From positions 620,001 to 684,000 of the forward strand of contig NZ_CP058952.1 of assembly GCF_013423785.1 (NCBI RefSeq): a stretch of 64,000 nt of DNA. The letters run 5' to 3'. The DNA comes from Chitinibacter fontanus (GTDB lineage Bacteria; Pseudomonadota; Gammaproteobacteria; Burkholderiales; Chitinibacteraceae). Positions 47,655 through 57,760 of the stretch are shown here, in pieces. The notes under the pieces were generated by a model. It had not been told where the DNA came from. It was given only the letters and a program-made list of their open reading frames with translations, and searched no databases. Position numbers and translations under genes: made by a program. Position 1 is the first letter of the stretch; the number at the start of each line of letters is the position of its first letter.

Positions 47655-47705
47655 CGGGTATCTAGATCTAGATCAATGATCAATTAGGCTTCAAACCAAT
47701 ACCCC
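47655..47705. repeat. 51-bp bipartite repeat, exact arms
   Basis: CGGGTAT and ATACCCC ends. It covers the last codons and stop of btsR and the gap toward the GNAT gene. Its core contains two tandem TCTAGA units. Confidence 0.75.
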
Positions 47706-48410
47706 AAGAAACTCTTTCACCGATTTGAGAAAACGCCGACTGACAGGCACATTTAAACCCGCTCGGGTCAGCAGATCAGCACCGCCCCCCTCTTGGTGGA
47801 TGATTTCAGCAATTCGGTCTGGATTAACCAAATGTTGCCGGTGACAGCGTAACAGCTTGGTTTTCTCTTCCAACGTTTTGAGTGTTAGCTCGGTGAAATG
47901 CTCAGCGCCATCACGAGTAATCAAATACACGCCCGATAGGCGCGTGGTGACGTATTCAACGTCGTCGATCGGCAATAAGACGATTCGGTCATGCCGGTGA
48001 CACGGTAGTTGCTTGAGTAATTGTTGGGGCGCCAAGGCGCTGTAATCCGGAGTACTGCCCATCGATTTACGCAGCCGACTTAAGGTTTTGCTTAAACGTG
48101 CCTGCTCAACGGGTTTGAGCAAATAATCAAACGCATGCTCCTCAAAGGCTTTGACGGCATGCTCATCAAATGCAGTCACAAACACAATCAAAGGCAAACG
48201 TTCGGGGTCGAGCATCGCGACCATTTCTAAGCCAGAAATCCTTGGCATTTGGATATCCAGAAACACCACTTCGGGGCGCGACTGATTAATCTGCTGCATA
48301 CCTTCGATGGCGTTGCTGGCTTCGCCAACGACTTCTATACCTTCAGCCAGCAATAAATTGCGCAACTCATCACGCGCCAAGGGTTCATCATCCACCAATA
48401 TCACACGCAT
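47691..48410 (-). CDS. btsR: LytTR response regulator, BtsR/YpdB-like
   Basis: A 239-residue regulator: receiver domain with [11 protein letters not shown], phospho-Asp in [13 protein letters not shown], and Lys in [11 protein letters not shown]; then a LytTR DNA-binding domain (about 135-235) with [24 protein letters not shown] and [17 protein letters not shown]. Paired with the LytS-type kinase immediately upstream (1-base TAATG overlap). The assignment to the BtsR rather than YpdB branch rests on the kinase type and the cstA operator. Confidence 0.88.
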   Translation of the reverse strand: MRVILVDDEPLARDELRNLLLAEGIEVVGEASNAIEGMQQINQSRPEVVFLDIQMPRISGLEMVAMLDPERLPLIVFVTAFDEHAVKAFEEHAFDYLLKPVEQARLSKTLSRLRKSMGSTPDYSALAPQQLLKQLPCHRHDRIVLLPIDDVEYVTTRLSGVYLITRDGAEHFTELTLKTLEEKTKLLRCHRQHLVNPDRIAEIIHQEGGGADLLTRAGLNVPVSRRFLKSVKEFLGVLV

Positions 48411-50113
48411 TATGCAAGCTCCTCAGTCAGTGGCAGCATCAAGGTTATGCGGGTAAATAGCTCCGGCTCTTTATCCACATTCAGGCCATATTCAGGGCCA
48501 AAGCGCGCTTTTAAGCGCCGATCAACCAGACTCATCCCCATACCATCGCTACTTTTTCGGCTAGGTTCAAACAAGCCAGCGTTATCTTCAACATGCAGCA
48601 GTAGAGTATTGGGCTTGCTGCCTGCCTCGGCCGAGAGCTTGAGTTGCCCCAAACCGAGTTGCTGCGATGTGCCATGTTTGATTGCATTTTCCACCAAGGG
48701 TTGCAAAGAGAACGCAGGTAGGCGCACTTGCAAAAAGGCCTTATCAATCTCAACCGCCACCTTGAGCCGATCTCCAAAACGGGCCAGCTCGATTTGTAGA
48801 TAGGCGTTGATATGATCAAGCTCATCGGCCAAAGTCACCATTTCATCGGGACGTTTGAGATTTTTGCGGAAAAAAGTGGATAAATGCTGCACCAAGGTGC
48901 GTGCGCGATCGGGGTCAAGCCGAATTACCGCATTCAGCGTGTTTAACGCATTAAACAAAAAGTGCGGGTTCACTTGCGCGTGCAGCAGTTTAATCTCGGA
49001 CTGCGCCAAAAGTGCACGCTGTGCTTCGATCCGCCCTGTTAAGATTTGCCGCGACAGCAATTTGGCGATGCCTTCACCGAGCGTGCGGTTGAGCTTGGCA
49101 AATAAACGCCCTTTGGGTTCATACAACTTAATCGTCCCAATCACTTGATCATCAGCATCTTGCAACGGAATCACCAGCGTTGAGCCCAATTTGCACTCGG
49201 GGTGGATTGAGCAGGTATACGCAATTTCATTGCCATCAGCGTACACCACGCGATTGTCCCGAATCGCATCCAAGGTATGCTGCGAGGTAATTGGCGTGCC
49301 CGGCAAATGGTGATCAGAGCCAGTACCGGTAAAGGCCAGCAGCTTTTCGCGGTCGGTAATCGCCACCGCCCCCACTCCGGTTTCTTCGGAAATAATCCGA
49401 GCCACTTTCATCGAATTTGCTTCGTTAAACCCGGCGCGCAATACCCCCTCGGTGCGGGCGGCGATCCGCAATGCATGTGCGGAAAATGCACTGGAAAACT
49501 GCTCGGCCAACGCACGCCGATCCAATAGCAGCCGCATAAACATGGCCGCGCCAATGGTATTGGCGATCAACATGGGTAAAGCCACGTGATCAACCACAGA
49601 AAATGCCGTGCTATAAGGTCGGGTCAGCGCCAAAATAATCAGCATTTGCAGCATTTCAGCCACCAGCGTCACCACGCCAACCAGCATAGGCTGAAACAAT
49701 AAATCGACCCGCCCACGGCCAATCAACACACGATGCACCGCACCGCCGAGCAAGCCTTCGCAAATCGTTGAAACCATGCAGGCGACATCAGTCGGGCCGC
49801 CCAAGGTATAGCGATGAAAACCGCCGGTAAACCCAACCGCCAATCCCACCGACGGGCCGCCCAGTAAGCCCCCTAATACTGCGCCAATGGCGCGAATATT
49901 GGCGATCGACTCATCCACCTTGAGCCCCAAATAGGTGCCCAAAATACAAAACCCAGAAAACACTAGGTAGCAGGTTAATTTATGCGGCAGCCGAATCGTG
50001 ACCTGCATTAATGGCGTAAATAAAGGCGTGCGCGCCAATAACCAAGCAATCACTAGGAAAACACAGGTTTGCTGTAGCAAGAGCATCACAAGGGTAAGCT
50101 GCTGATTCAGCAT
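48410..50113 (-). CDS. btsS: LytS-type sensor histidine kinase, BtsS-like
   Basis: A 567-residue kinase. Residues about 1-190 form a 5TM-LYT membrane sensor ([39 protein letters not shown]), followed by a GAF-like domain (about 215-345), a His_kinase domain with phospho-His in [18 protein letters not shown], and an HATPase domain with [10 protein letters not shown]. coli BtsS binds extracellular pyruvate. The ATG at 50113 is preferred though its ribosome site is weak; a GTG at 50146 is an alternative. Confidence 0.88.
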   Translation of the reverse strand: MLNQQLTLVMLLLQQTCVFLVIAWLLARTPLFTPLMQVTIRLPHKLTCYLVFSGFCILGTYLGLKVDESIANIRAIGAVLGGLLGGPSVGLAVGFTGGFHRYTLGGPTDVACMVSTICEGLLGGAVHRVLIGRGRVDLLFQPMLVGVVTLVAEMLQMLIILALTRPYSTAFSVVDHVALPMLIANTIGAAMFMRLLLDRRALAEQFSSAFSAHALRIAARTEGVLRAGFNEANSMKVARIISEETGVGAVAITDREKLLAFTGTGSDHHLPGTPITSQHTLDAIRDNRVVYADGNEIAYTCSIHPECKLGSTLVIPLQDADDQVIGTIKLYEPKGRLFAKLNRTLGEGIAKLLSRQILTGRIEAQRALLAQSEIKLLHAQVNPHFLFNALNTLNAVIRLDPDRARTLVQHLSTFFRKNLKRPDEMVTLADELDHINAYLQIELARFGDRLKVAVEIDKAFLQVRLPAFSLQPLVENAIKHGTSQQLGLGQLKLSAEAGSKPNTLLLHVEDNAGLFEPSRKSSDGMGMSLVDRRLKARFGPEYGLNVDKEPELFTRITLMLPLTEELA

Positions 50114-50257
50114 GTTTGAACCACGCCTAAATGGCAAAAAAACCACTTATATCGGATTTACCAAGCCAAAGCCATCCAAGATTTCCCGACGCTGTTTTCA
50201 ACGCAACTTCTGGGTTAAGCTGAACACACCAAAGTTATATCCCAAAGAGGAAAGCAC

Positions 50258-50470
50258 ATGCCAATTTATGCTTACCGCTGCAGCACATGCGGCCACCAAG
50301 GTGATCATTTACAAAAAATGAGCGATACCCCCTTAAGCATTTGCCCGCAATGCCAAGCGCCGAACTATGAAAAACAACTGAGTGCAGTGGGTATTGCTCT
50401 GAAAGGCAAGTCCAACAGAGCGCCTATCAGCAATACCCCCCATCAATGCGGGCCTGGCTGTACGCACTAA
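50258..50470 (+). CDS. FmdB-family zinc-ribbon protein
   Basis: A 70-residue putative regulatory protein. The N-terminal CxxC pairs YRCSTCGHQG and SICPQCQAP form a zinc ribbon of the FmdB/CxxC_CXXC_SSSS family. A low-complexity linker leads to a further Cys/His tail QCGPGCTH. The function is unknown. AAAGAGGAAAG lies upstream of the ATG. Its C-terminal half contains an exact 52-bp bipartite repeat. Confidence 0.85.
   Translation: MPIYAYRCSTCGHQGDHLQKMSDTPLSICPQCQAPNYEKQLSAVGIALKGKSNRAPISNTPHQCGPGCTH
50388..50439. repeat. 52-bp bipartite repeat inside the FmdB-like gene, exact arms
   Basis: GGGTAT at 50389 and ATACCC at 50433, 38 bases between the arms (one longer than most copies). It lies within coding sequence. 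Confidence 0.55.
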
Positions 50471-50478
50471 ATATCAGA

Positions 50479-50961
50479 TTAAAGCGAATCCGTGTTCGCC
50501 ACAAAGCAGGCAATTAATTGTTCCAGCCCAATCCGGTCAGCCTCGCTAAAGCGATTAAGCGCTGGGCTGTCGATATCAAACACGCCCAGCAAACGCTCGC
50601 CCGCCATCACTGGCAGCACGATTTCAGAATTCGACGCAGAATCACAGGCGATATGCCCATCAAACGCATGCACATCAGCAACGACGATGGTTTGGCGCTG
50701 CGCTGCCGCCGTGCCACACACGCCCCGACCAAACGGAATGCGCACGCAAGCCACTTTGCCTTGAAATGGCCCGAGCAGCAGTTGCTCACCCTGCGCCAGA
50801 TAAAACCCAGCCCAATTTAAATCGGCCAGCGTTTGAAAAATAAACGCCGAAAATTGCGCGGCGTTGGTCACGAAATTGCGCTCGCCAGCGAGCAAAGCGG
50901 CCAGTTGTAATTCAAGCTGAGCGTAATCGGGGTTGTGGGTGCGGTCTGAAGTTTCAAACAT
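50479..50961 (-). CDS. msrC: Free methionine-(R)-sulfoxide reductase (GAF domain)
   Basis: Reduces free L-methionine-R-sulfoxide. The 160-residue GAF protein carries the three fRMsr cysteines in order: GKVACVRIPFGRGVCGTAA and, after ADVHAFDGHIACDSAS, the third. NLNWAGFYLA-like sequence (LADLNWAGFYLA) and EIVLPV fit the family. The ATG at 50961 with AAAGG upstream is chosen over a longer frame. It is convergent with the FmdB-like gene. Confidence 0.92.
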   Translation of the reverse strand: MFETSDRTHNPDYAQLELQLAALLAGERNFVTNAAQFSAFIFQTLADLNWAGFYLAQGEQLLLGPFQGKVACVRIPFGRGVCGTAAAQRQTIVVADVHAFDGHIACDSASNSEIVLPVMAGERLLGVFDIDSPALNRFSEADRIGLEQLIACFVANTDSL

Positions 50962-50994
50962 GGTGGGCCTTTGTGCGCAAATCAGTACAAATAA

Positions 50995-51028
50995 CAACGC
51001 CGACCCTATATAGCGAGAGTCGGCGTTG
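50995..51028 (-). terminator. Hairpin downstream of pyc
   Basis: A 10-bp perfect stem CAACGCCGAC/GTCGGCGTTG with a 14-base loop, 21 bases beyond the pyc stop on the minus strand, followed by TTATTTG. It also overlaps the upstream region of msrC. Confidence 0.65.
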
Positions 51029-51049
51029 TGGGCGAATCAAGATGTTAAA

Positions 51050-54000
51050 TTAAACCGCTTCTAGCACCACAAGTAAATCGTGGGCTTTCACGGCTGAGCC
51101 GCGTTTGACCAGCACTTCTTTTACCGTTGCAGCAAAGTCAGCGCGGATCGCCGTTTCCATTTTCATCGCTTCAATCGCCAGCAAGGTATCGCCCTTCTCG
51201 ACGCGCTGACCGGCTTTGACGGCGACATTCACGATCATCCCCGGCATTGGCGCACCGATTTGCAACGGGTTGCCGACTTCGGCGCGTTGATGTGCGGCGC
51301 GTGCCACCTCACCTTTGCCCTCGCTGGCCTGTTTGGCAATGCGCACTGTACGCGGCTGCCCGTTGAGCTCGAAGAAGATTTTCACTTCACCATCGCTCGG
51401 CACTTCGGTCTGGCCTTGTAAGGTCATAATCAATGACTTGCCCGGCTCCAGATCAACCGTTGCTTCTTCATGTTCGGCCAAGCCGTAGAAGAACACCGGC
51501 GTTGCCAGCTTCGATACATCGCCGTAGTGACTCACGTGCTCGGCGTAATCGCGGAATACTTTCGGGTACATCAGGTACGACGCCAGATCGGCGTCGCTAA
51601 TCTTGCGACCCGTGGCTTTCTCGGCCTCGGCACGCACGGCTTCCAAATCGGCGGGTGGCAAGCTCGCGCCCGGACGTTCGGTCAACGGCTTAGCACCTTT
51701 CAAGATTTTGCTTTGCAGCGCCACTGGGAATCCATCTGGTGGCAAGCCTAACTCGCCCTTGAACAGCGAAATCACCGATTCTGGGAAGTCAAAATCACGC
51801 TCGGCGCTTTCAACATCGGCCATGGTTAAATCGTTCAGCACCAGCCACAGCGCCATATCACCGACGACTTTCGACGTTGGCGTCACTTTGACAATATCGC
51901 CAAACGCGCGGTTTACATCAGCGTAGGCGCGGGAAACTTCAGGCCAGCGCGCTTCCAAGCCCGTCGCAATCGCTTGCTCGCGCAAATTGGTGTATTGGCC
52001 GCCCGGCATTTCGTGCAGGTATACATCCGACGTACCGGCGCGCATATCGGCTTCGAACGGCGAGTAGAAACGGCGCACGCCTTCCCAGTAAGTCGACAGC
52101 GATTTCATATTGTTCAAATCGACATTTGGCGCGCGCTCAGTGCCTTCCAGCGCCGCGACAATCGCACCCAAATTGGGTTGCGACGTTAGGCCGCTCATTG
52201 AATCGAGCGCGCCATCAACCGCATCAACGCCCGCTTCGATCGCCGCCAACACACTGGCCGCCGCGATACCGCTGGTGTCGTGCGTGTGAAAATGAATCGG
52301 CAAACCGACTTCTTCTTTGAGCGCTTTGACCAAGGCCGACGCGGCGCGTGGGCGGCAGATACCGGCCATGTCTTTGATGCCGAGTACATGCGCGCCCGCT
52401 TTTTCGAGCTCTTTGGCCATTTTGACGTAGTAGGCCAAGTTGTATTTACTACGCGCCGGATCGAATAAATCGCCGGTGTAGCAAATCGTGCCTTCGCACA
52501 CGCCGCCCGCTTCGATCACCGCGTCCATTGCAACGCGCATGTTTTCCACCCAGTTGAGTGAGTCAAACACGCGGAAAATATCGACGCCGTTTTGCGCCGC
52601 TTGCTGCACAAAATAGCGCACCACGTTATCGGGGTAATTGGTGTATCCGACGGCGTTCGATGCACGCAGCAGCATTTGGAACGGCACATTCGGTACTGCC
52701 GCACGTAATTCACGCAGACGCGCAAACGGGTCTTCTTTCAAAAAGCGCATCGCCACGTCAAAGGTCGCGCCGCCCCAGCATTCCATCGAAAGCAAATTAG
52801 GCAACATGCGCGCGTAATGCGGCGCAATTTTGACCATATCGTGAGTGCGCATCCGGGTGGCAAACAGCGATTGGTGCGCGTCGCGCATGGTGGTGTCGGT
52901 CAGCAGCACTTGCGGCTGCGCTTTCATCCAATCGGCAAAACCCTGCGCGCCGCGTTCCAGCAAAATATCGCGTGTGCCGCGTGGAATCTCGGTGCTTAAT
53001 ACGATTTTTGGCGTGATCGGCTCAGACAAGGGCAGCGCAGGTTTGCTGCGGCCTTTCATTTCTGGATTACCGTTGACGACCACATTGCCGATAAAGCGCA
53101 ACAATCGCGAAGCACGATCGCGACGGTGCTGGAATTTAAACAGCTCAGGCGTCGTATCAATAAAACGTGTGATCGCCTCACCCGACAAGAATTGCGGATG
53201 GCTAATCACGTTTTCGAGGAACAGCAAATTGGTCGACAGGCCGCGAATACGGAACTCGCGTAAAGCGCGATCCATACGGTGCGCCGCCTCGTGCGACGTC
53301 GCCGCCCAAGCAGTCACTTTAACCAGCAGCGAATCGTAATACGGCGTAATCACTGCGCCAGCGTAGGCGGTACCCGCATCCAGACGAATCCCAAAACCAG
53401 CGGGGCTGCGATACGCAGTCAAGCGGCCATAATCGGGAACGAAATTGTTTTCCGGGTCTTCCGTCGTAACACGGCACTGAATCGCATGGCCGCTGAGACG
53501 CAAATCGGCTTGCGCTGGCACGCCGGTTTCAGGGTCGGTGAGCTTGGCACCAGCGGTCACGCGAATCTGCGCTTTAACAATATCAACGCCGGTGACTTGC
53601 TCGGTTACCGTGTGCTCAACCTGAATACGCGGGTTCACTTCGATAAAGTAAAACTTGCCAGTATCTGCGTCCATCAGAAATTCGACGGTGCCTGCGTGGC
53701 TATACCCCACTGCTTGACCTAAACGCAGCGCGGCGTTACACAGCTCGCTGCGCGTCTCGTCATTCAGATAAGGTGCTGGCGCACGCTCGACGACTTTCTG
53801 GTTGCGGCGCTGGATCGTACAGTCGCGCTCGAACAGGTGTACCAAATTACCGTGCTTATCGCCGAGCAATTGCACTTCAACGTGGCGCGCGCGGCGCACC
53901 AGTTTTTCTAAGTAAACCTCATCGTTACCAAACGCTGCGAGAGCTTCGCTGCGCGCGGTGGCAATACTGGCGGGCAAATCGTCCGCACTTTCGATTACAC

Positions 54001-54532
54001 GCATACCGCGGCCACCGCCGCCCCAGCTCGCCTTGAGCATCAGTGGGTAGCCGACCGCTGCGGCCATCGCCAAACATTCATCCATATCGCTAGGTAATGG
54101 TGCTGTCGCGGGCATCACCGGTACACCAGCAGCCACGGCAGCATTACGCGCGGCTACTTTATTGCCCAAAGTGCGCATCACATCCGCACGTGGGCCGATA
54201 AACTGAATGCCTTCGCGCTCACAGGCTTCGGCAAAATCTGGGTTTTCCGATAGAAAACCATAGCCGGGGTGAATCGCATCCACACCTGCCGCTTTGGCGA
54301 CTTGCAAAATACTCTCGATATCTAAATACGCCGCAATCGGTTTTTGGCCGTCGCCGACCAAATAACTTTCGTCTGCTTTAAAGCGATGCAGCGCAAAACG
54401 ATCTTCACGCGCGTAAATTGCCACCGTTGCAATGCCCATTTCGGACGCAGCACGCATCACCCGAATGGCGATTTCGGAACGGTTGGCAACGAGGATTTTG
54501 CGAATCTTTTTCATGGCAAGCTCGGAATACAT
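51050..54532 (-). CDS. pyc: Pyruvate carboxylase
   Basis: Biotin enzyme making oxaloacetate from pyruvate and bicarbonate. The 1160 residues (start 54532; M7 at 54514 possible) have the biotin carboxylase domain (KILVANRSEIAIRVMRAA, GGGGRGMRVI, FIEVNPRIQVEHTVTEQVTG), the carboxyltransferase domain from about 535 (LLTDTTMRDAHQSLFATRMR), and a C-terminal biotinyl domain with Lys1124 in AIEAMKMETA. Order matches single-chain pyruvate carboxylases. The 54532 ATG has AGGGGAA 8 bases upstream. It may replenish oxaloacetate from pyruvate imported by cstA. Confidence 0.96.
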   Translation of the reverse strand: MYSELAMKKIRKILVANRSEIAIRVMRAASEMGIATVAIYAREDRFALHRFKADESYLVGDGQKPIAAYLDIESILQVAKAAGVDAIHPGYGFLSENPDFAEACEREGIQFIGPRADVMRTLGNKVAARNAAVAAGVPVMPATAPLPSDMDECLAMAAAVGYPLMLKASWGGGGRGMRVIESADDLPASIATARSEALAAFGNDEVYLEKLVRRARHVEVQLLGDKHGNLVHLFERDCTIQRRNQKVVERAPAPYLNDETRSELCNAALRLGQAVGYSHAGTVEFLMDADTGKFYFIEVNPRIQVEHTVTEQVTGVDIVKAQIRVTAGAKLTDPETGVPAQADLRLSGHAIQCRVTTEDPENNFVPDYGRLTAYRSPAGFGIRLDAGTAYAGAVITPYYDSLLVKVTAWAATSHEAAHRMDRALREFRIRGLSTNLLFLENVISHPQFLSGEAITRFIDTTPELFKFQHRRDRASRLLRFIGNVVVNGNPEMKGRSKPALPLSEPITPKIVLSTEIPRGTRDILLERGAQGFADWMKAQPQVLLTDTTMRDAHQSLFATRMRTHDMVKIAPHYARMLPNLLSMECWGGATFDVAMRFLKEDPFARLRELRAAVPNVPFQMLLRASNAVGYTNYPDNVVRYFVQQAAQNGVDIFRVFDSLNWVENMRVAMDAVIEAGGVCEGTICYTGDLFDPARSKYNLAYYVKMAKELEKAGAHVLGIKDMAGICRPRAASALVKALKEEVGLPIHFHTHDTSGIAAASVLAAIEAGVDAVDGALDSMSGLTSQPNLGAIVAALEGTERAPNVDLNNMKSLSTYWEGVRRFYSPFEADMRAGTSDVYLHEMPGGQYTNLREQAIATGLEARWPEVSRAYADVNRAFGDIVKVTPTSKVVGDMALWLVLNDLTMADVESAERDFDFPESVISLFKGELGLPPDGFPVALQSKILKGAKPLTERPGASLPPADLEAVRAEAEKATGRKISDADLASYLMYPKVFRDYAEHVSHYGDVSKLATPVFFYGLAEHEEATVDLEPGKSLIMTLQGQTEVPSDGEVKIFFELNGQPRTVRIAKQASEGKGEVARAAHQRAEVGNPLQIGAPMPGMIVNVAVKAGQRVEKGDTLLAIEAMKMETAIRADFAATVKEVLVKRGSAVKAHDLLVVLEAV

Positions 54533-54827
54533 TCAGGATTTCCCCTATTCTGCCGTAAAAATCAGCAAAACAGGCTAAAAAATGCGCTGTCGTTGCATTA
54601 GAAAAGGCAACGATACGTTATGTCACATTCGTCGCCCGACTTGACGACAGGCTGAGCATTCTATTTTAAATGCCGCAATGTCAACGTAATAAAAAACCCA
54701 AATTACGCCATCAGCACCGCAGCCAATGCTGCCGAACTAATTTCTGCAGCAAGCCGCCCAAACGCAGCGGGTATTGGTAGAATCAAATTTATTATTTTTC
54801 ACGACCAACTCACTAAAGATCATCGCC

Positions 54828-55883
54828 ATGAGCCGCTTTTGGAGTCCAGTAGTTCACAGCCTCACCCCGTACACGCCGGGTGAACAGCCAAAGATCACGA
54901 ATCTGATCAAACTTAACACCAACGAAAACCCGTATGGCCCGTCGCCCAAAGCGATAGCCGCGATGCAAGCGGCGGTGAATGATCATTTACGCCTGTATCC
55001 AGACCCAAATGGTGATGTCCTCAAAGACGCAATTGCGGCCTATCATGGACTCGAACGAGCACAGGTGTTTGTGGGTAATAGCTCCGATGAGGTTCTAGCG
55101 CATACCTTCCAAGCACTCCTCAAGCACGACAAACCACTGTTATTTCCTGATATCAGCTATAGCTTTTATCCGGTGTACTGCGGCTTATACGATATCAACT
55201 ACCGCACAGTACCGCTCAACGCTGCGTTTGAAATTGACACCGCTGATTACACGGACGGTGGCGCCATTATTTTCCCTAATCCAAATGCACCCACAGGGAT
55301 TTTATTGCCACTAGCGGCCATTGAGGCTTTATTGCAAACACACCCAGATCAAGTTGTGGTTGTGGATGAAGCTTATGTTGATTTTGGCGGAGAAAGTGCA
55401 ATCAGCTTGATTAAGCGCTATGACAATCTGCTGGTGGTGCAGACTTTGTCTAAATCGCGTTCATTAGCCGGCTTGCGAGTGGGTTTTGCCGTAGGCCACC
55501 CAGATTTGATTGCGGGTTTGGAGCGGGTGAAAAACAGCTTTAATTCGTATCCGCTTGATCGCGTGGCATTGGCTGGTGCTGTGGCTGCGTTTGAAGACAA
55601 GGAGTATTTCCAGCAAACCTGCGCGGCGATTAACTCTAGCCGAGATACCCTTAGCACACAGCTAAGTGCTTTGGGTTTTGAAGTGCTGCCATCAAACGCA
55701 AACTTTGTTTTTGCCCGTCACCCTAAGCATGATGCAGCGCAATTGTCGCAGGCTTTACGTGAGCGTGCCATTTTAGTGCGCCATTTTAAATCACCACGCA
55801 TTGAGCAATTCTTGCGAATCTCAATCGGTACTGATGCAGAATGTGCCGCGCTGGTTCAGGCCTTGCGAGAAATTATCGCCTAA
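54828..55883 (+). CDS. hisC: Histidinol-phosphate aminotransferase
   Basis: PLP enzyme of histidine synthesis (class I/II fold), 351 residues. Key blocks are [54 protein letters not shown] and the PLP lysine in [17 protein letters not shown]. The ATG at 54828 gives a typical N-terminus MSRFWSPVV. It stands alone, not in a his operon, and is divergent from pyc across 295 bases that show no further gene. Some HisC-like enzymes act on aromatic amino acids. Confidence 0.9.
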   Translation: MSRFWSPVVHSLTPYTPGEQPKITNLIKLNTNENPYGPSPKAIAAMQAAVNDHLRLYPDPNGDVLKDAIAAYHGLERAQVFVGNSSDEVLAHTFQALLKHDKPLLFPDISYSFYPVYCGLYDINYRTVPLNAAFEIDTADYTDGGAIIFPNPNAPTGILLPLAAIEALLQTHPDQVVVVDEAYVDFGGESAISLIKRYDNLLVVQTLSKSRSLAGLRVGFAVGHPDLIAGLERVKNSFNSYPLDRVALAGAVAAFEDKEYFQQTCAAINSSRDTLSTQLSALGFEVLPSNANFVFARHPKHDAAQLSQALRERAILVRHFKSPRIEQFLRISIGTDAECAALVQALREIIA

Positions 55884-55983
55884 GTACCTTATACCCTAGC
55901 TGACGTCATAGTCGAAGTAAATTTTGGCACCCTAAAAACCAAATCTTCACTTTAGACCTACTTGCAACACATGTAATATAAAT

Positions 55984-56031
55984 GCCATTGCCATGAGCCA
56001 ATATGTACCGGCTCAGCAATGGCTTTTTTTT
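55984..56031 (+). terminator. Terminator just upstream of aqpZ
   Basis: GCCATTGC/GCAATGGC (8 bp) plus GAGCC/GGCTC (5 bp) around a 10-base loop, with a small bulge, then T8. It begins 101 bases after hisC and ends only 21 bases before the aqpZ ATG. Confidence 0.8.
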
Positions 56032-56052
56032 CGACACACAACAGGGGGCAAT

Positions 56053-56757
56053 ATGTTTGCACTAAAAAATAAACTAGCGGCCGAATTTATCGGCACGTTT
56101 TGGCTGGTATTAGGGGGTTGCGGTAGCGCAGTATTGGCCGCCGCGTTTCCCGAGTTAGGCATTGGCTTTGTGGGTGTATCGTTAGCGTTTGGTCTTACCG
56201 TGCTCACCATGGCCTATGCGATTGGCCATATTTCAGGCTGCCACTTAAACCCGGCAGTATCATTAGGACTGCTCGTGGGCGGGCGTTTCCCAGCCAAAGA
56301 GCTAATTCCTTACGTGATTGCCCAAGTATTGGGCGGCATTGCCGGTGCAGCAGTTTTGTATCTGATCGCTTCGGGTAAAGCCGGTTTTGTGGCTGGCGGG
56401 TTTGCCAGCAATGGTTTTGATGCCCTGTCACCCGGCGGCTTTTCGCTCACCGCAGTACTGGTATGCGAAATCGTCATGACCTTTATGTTTTTGCTGATTA
56501 TCTTGGGTGCCACAGATAGCCGCGCACCTGCAGGCTTTGCCCCCATCGCCATTGGCTTGGGCTTAACGCTGATTCACCTGATCTCGATCCCGGTCAGCAA
56601 CACATCGGTCAACCCTGCGCGTAGTTTGGCCGTGGCCTTGTTTGCCGATACAGCAGCCTTGTCACAAGTATGGCTGTTCTGGGTAGCGCCGCTGATTGGT
56701 GCAGCACTGGCGGGGGTTGCGTACAAATGCTTGGTTTGCTCACTTAAAGCAAATTAA
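56053..56757 (+). CDS. aqpZ: Aquaporin Z
   Basis: Water channel of 234 residues with six membrane helices. Two NPA motifs are present in [15 protein letters not shown] and [15 protein letters not shown]; the selectivity filter His is in LGLTLIHLI. The ATG at 56053 has AGGGGG 4 bases upstream. The frame is open further upstream through the terminator (to 55993), but that extension is not part of the family. Expression must pass or avoid the terminator directly upstream. Confidence 0.94.
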   Translation: MFALKNKLAAEFIGTFWLVLGGCGSAVLAAAFPELGIGFVGVSLAFGLTVLTMAYAIGHISGCHLNPAVSLGLLVGGRFPAKELIPYVIAQVLGGIAGAAVLYLIASGKAGFVAGGFASNGFDALSPGGFSLTAVLVCEIVMTFMFLLIILGATDSRAPAGFAPIAIGLGLTLIHLISIPVSNTSVNPARSLAVALFADTAALSQVWLFWVAPLIGAALAGVAYKCLVCSLKAN

Positions 56758-56772
56758 TTGAATGAGCCAACG

Positions 56773-56804
56773 AAAAAGCCGTGCTTTAATGCACGGTTTT
56801 TTTT
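56773..56804 (+). terminator. Terminator after aqpZ
   Basis: CCGTGC/GCACGG stem extended by A/T pairs, 6-base loop, followed by T8; also suits the convergent TonB-like gene. Confidence 0.88.
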
Positions 56805-56825
56805 GCACAATAGCGCCATTTCAAA

Positions 56826-57227
56826 CTATTTCGATGCAACTGAAGAAGCCTCTGAAGCTGCAGCTTCAAGGCGGAAACTGCATTTAATGCTAGTTTGAAA
56901 CCGGTATGTAGTGTCATTACGAACGATTGGCACAAAGCGCATTCGCCCCATCGCTTGAGCACAAGCTTTGCCCAGTCGGGGAAAAGAAGCAGAAAGAATT
57001 TGAGTCTCTATTACAGCCCCATCCTCACCAACAATCAACAGCAATTGAACAGTTCCAGCCTCACCTAAGTCCCGTGATATAGCGGGATAAACTGGCTTAG
57101 GAGCCGTCCGCTCCACAACTATTTCATTGCTCATCGGCTTAAAGAGCATTTTGTGTCCCTCGCCGGCGAACACAAAACCAGAGAGTAGAAGGTAGCCGCT
57201 AAGCGCAATTTGATAGCTTTGCTTCAT
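56826..57227 (-). CDS. Exported TonB C-terminal-like protein
   Basis: A 133-residue protein with a signal peptide (cut near GFVFA-GE) and a TonB C-terminal-like fold: AISRDLGEAGTVQLLLIVGEDGAV, then LGKACAQAMGRMRFVP and a terminal strand. There is no proline-rich spacer or membrane anchor as in true TonB, so it is a free periplasmic protein of unknown role. The ATG at 57227 overlaps cobU closely (3 bases apart), suggesting coupling. Confidence 0.7.
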   Translation of the reverse strand: MKQSYQIALSGYLLLSGFVFAGEGHKMLFKPMSNEIVVERTAPKPVYPAISRDLGEAGTVQLLLIVGEDGAVIETQILSASFPRLGKACAQAMGRMRFVPIVRNDTTYRFQTSIKCSFRLEAAASEASSVASK

Positions 57228-57229
57228 CC

Positions 57230-57748
57230 TCAAGCACCGCCTTTCACCACCATCGGCAACCCGGCCACCATCAGCACCACTTCATCGGCTTGTGCGGCGA
57301 GGTGTTGCATCATGCTGCCGTGCAGATCGACAAAATGCCGGCCCATTTGGGTTTCGGCGTGCAGGCTCCAGCCGATTTCATTGCCGACTGCGATCACCGT
57401 TTGTGGCGTGACCGCGGCAAATTGTTGCCAGCGCTGCTTGGCCTCAACGAGCGTGGCATCTCTATCATATTGGCAATCGGTAAATAAATTGGTCAGCCAG
57501 AGCGTAATGCAATCGAGCACGATCACCTCGCCGCTAAAGCCGTGCGCGGCCAGATCGACTTCTTGCTCTAAATTGACCCAACGCTCGTCGCGCTCGGCTT
57601 GGTGGCGCGCGATGCGCTGCGCGAAATCATCGTCCCACACCCGCGAAGTGGCTAGATAAGCAGGGCGCTCGGACAGCACCAGCGCACGTTGCTCGGCGTA
57701 GCGGCTTTTGCCGCTTTTTTGTGCACCAGTTACGACGATTAGCTTCAT
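57230..57748 (-). CDS. cobU: Adenosylcobinamide kinase/guanylyltransferase
   Basis: Nucleotide-loop assembly enzyme of cobalamin synthesis and salvage. The 172 residues start KLIVVTGAQKSGKSRYAE (P-loop GAQKSGKS), with LATSRVWDDDFAQRIARHQ, the GTP-binding VIVLDCITLWLTNL and AVGNEIGWSLHAETQMGRHFVD. The ATG at 57748 is preceded by GGGGCA. No other cobalamin gene is in the window. It is followed by the TonB-like gene and preceded by a DMT transporter on the same strand. Confidence 0.93.
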   Translation of the reverse strand: MKLIVVTGAQKSGKSRYAEQRALVLSERPAYLATSRVWDDDFAQRIARHQAERDERWVNLEQEVDLAAHGFSGEVIVLDCITLWLTNLFTDCQYDRDATLVEAKQRWQQFAAVTPQTVIAVGNEIGWSLHAETQMGRHFVDLHGSMMQHLAAQADEVVLMVAGLPMVVKGGA

Positions 57749-57760
57749 ATACTGCCCCAC

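Noticed and set aside
55891..55896. Lone ATACCC after hisC
   Set aside because: No GGGTAT-like arm occurs 43-44 bases upstream. About fifteen unpaired copies of each six-base arm are expected by chance in the window.
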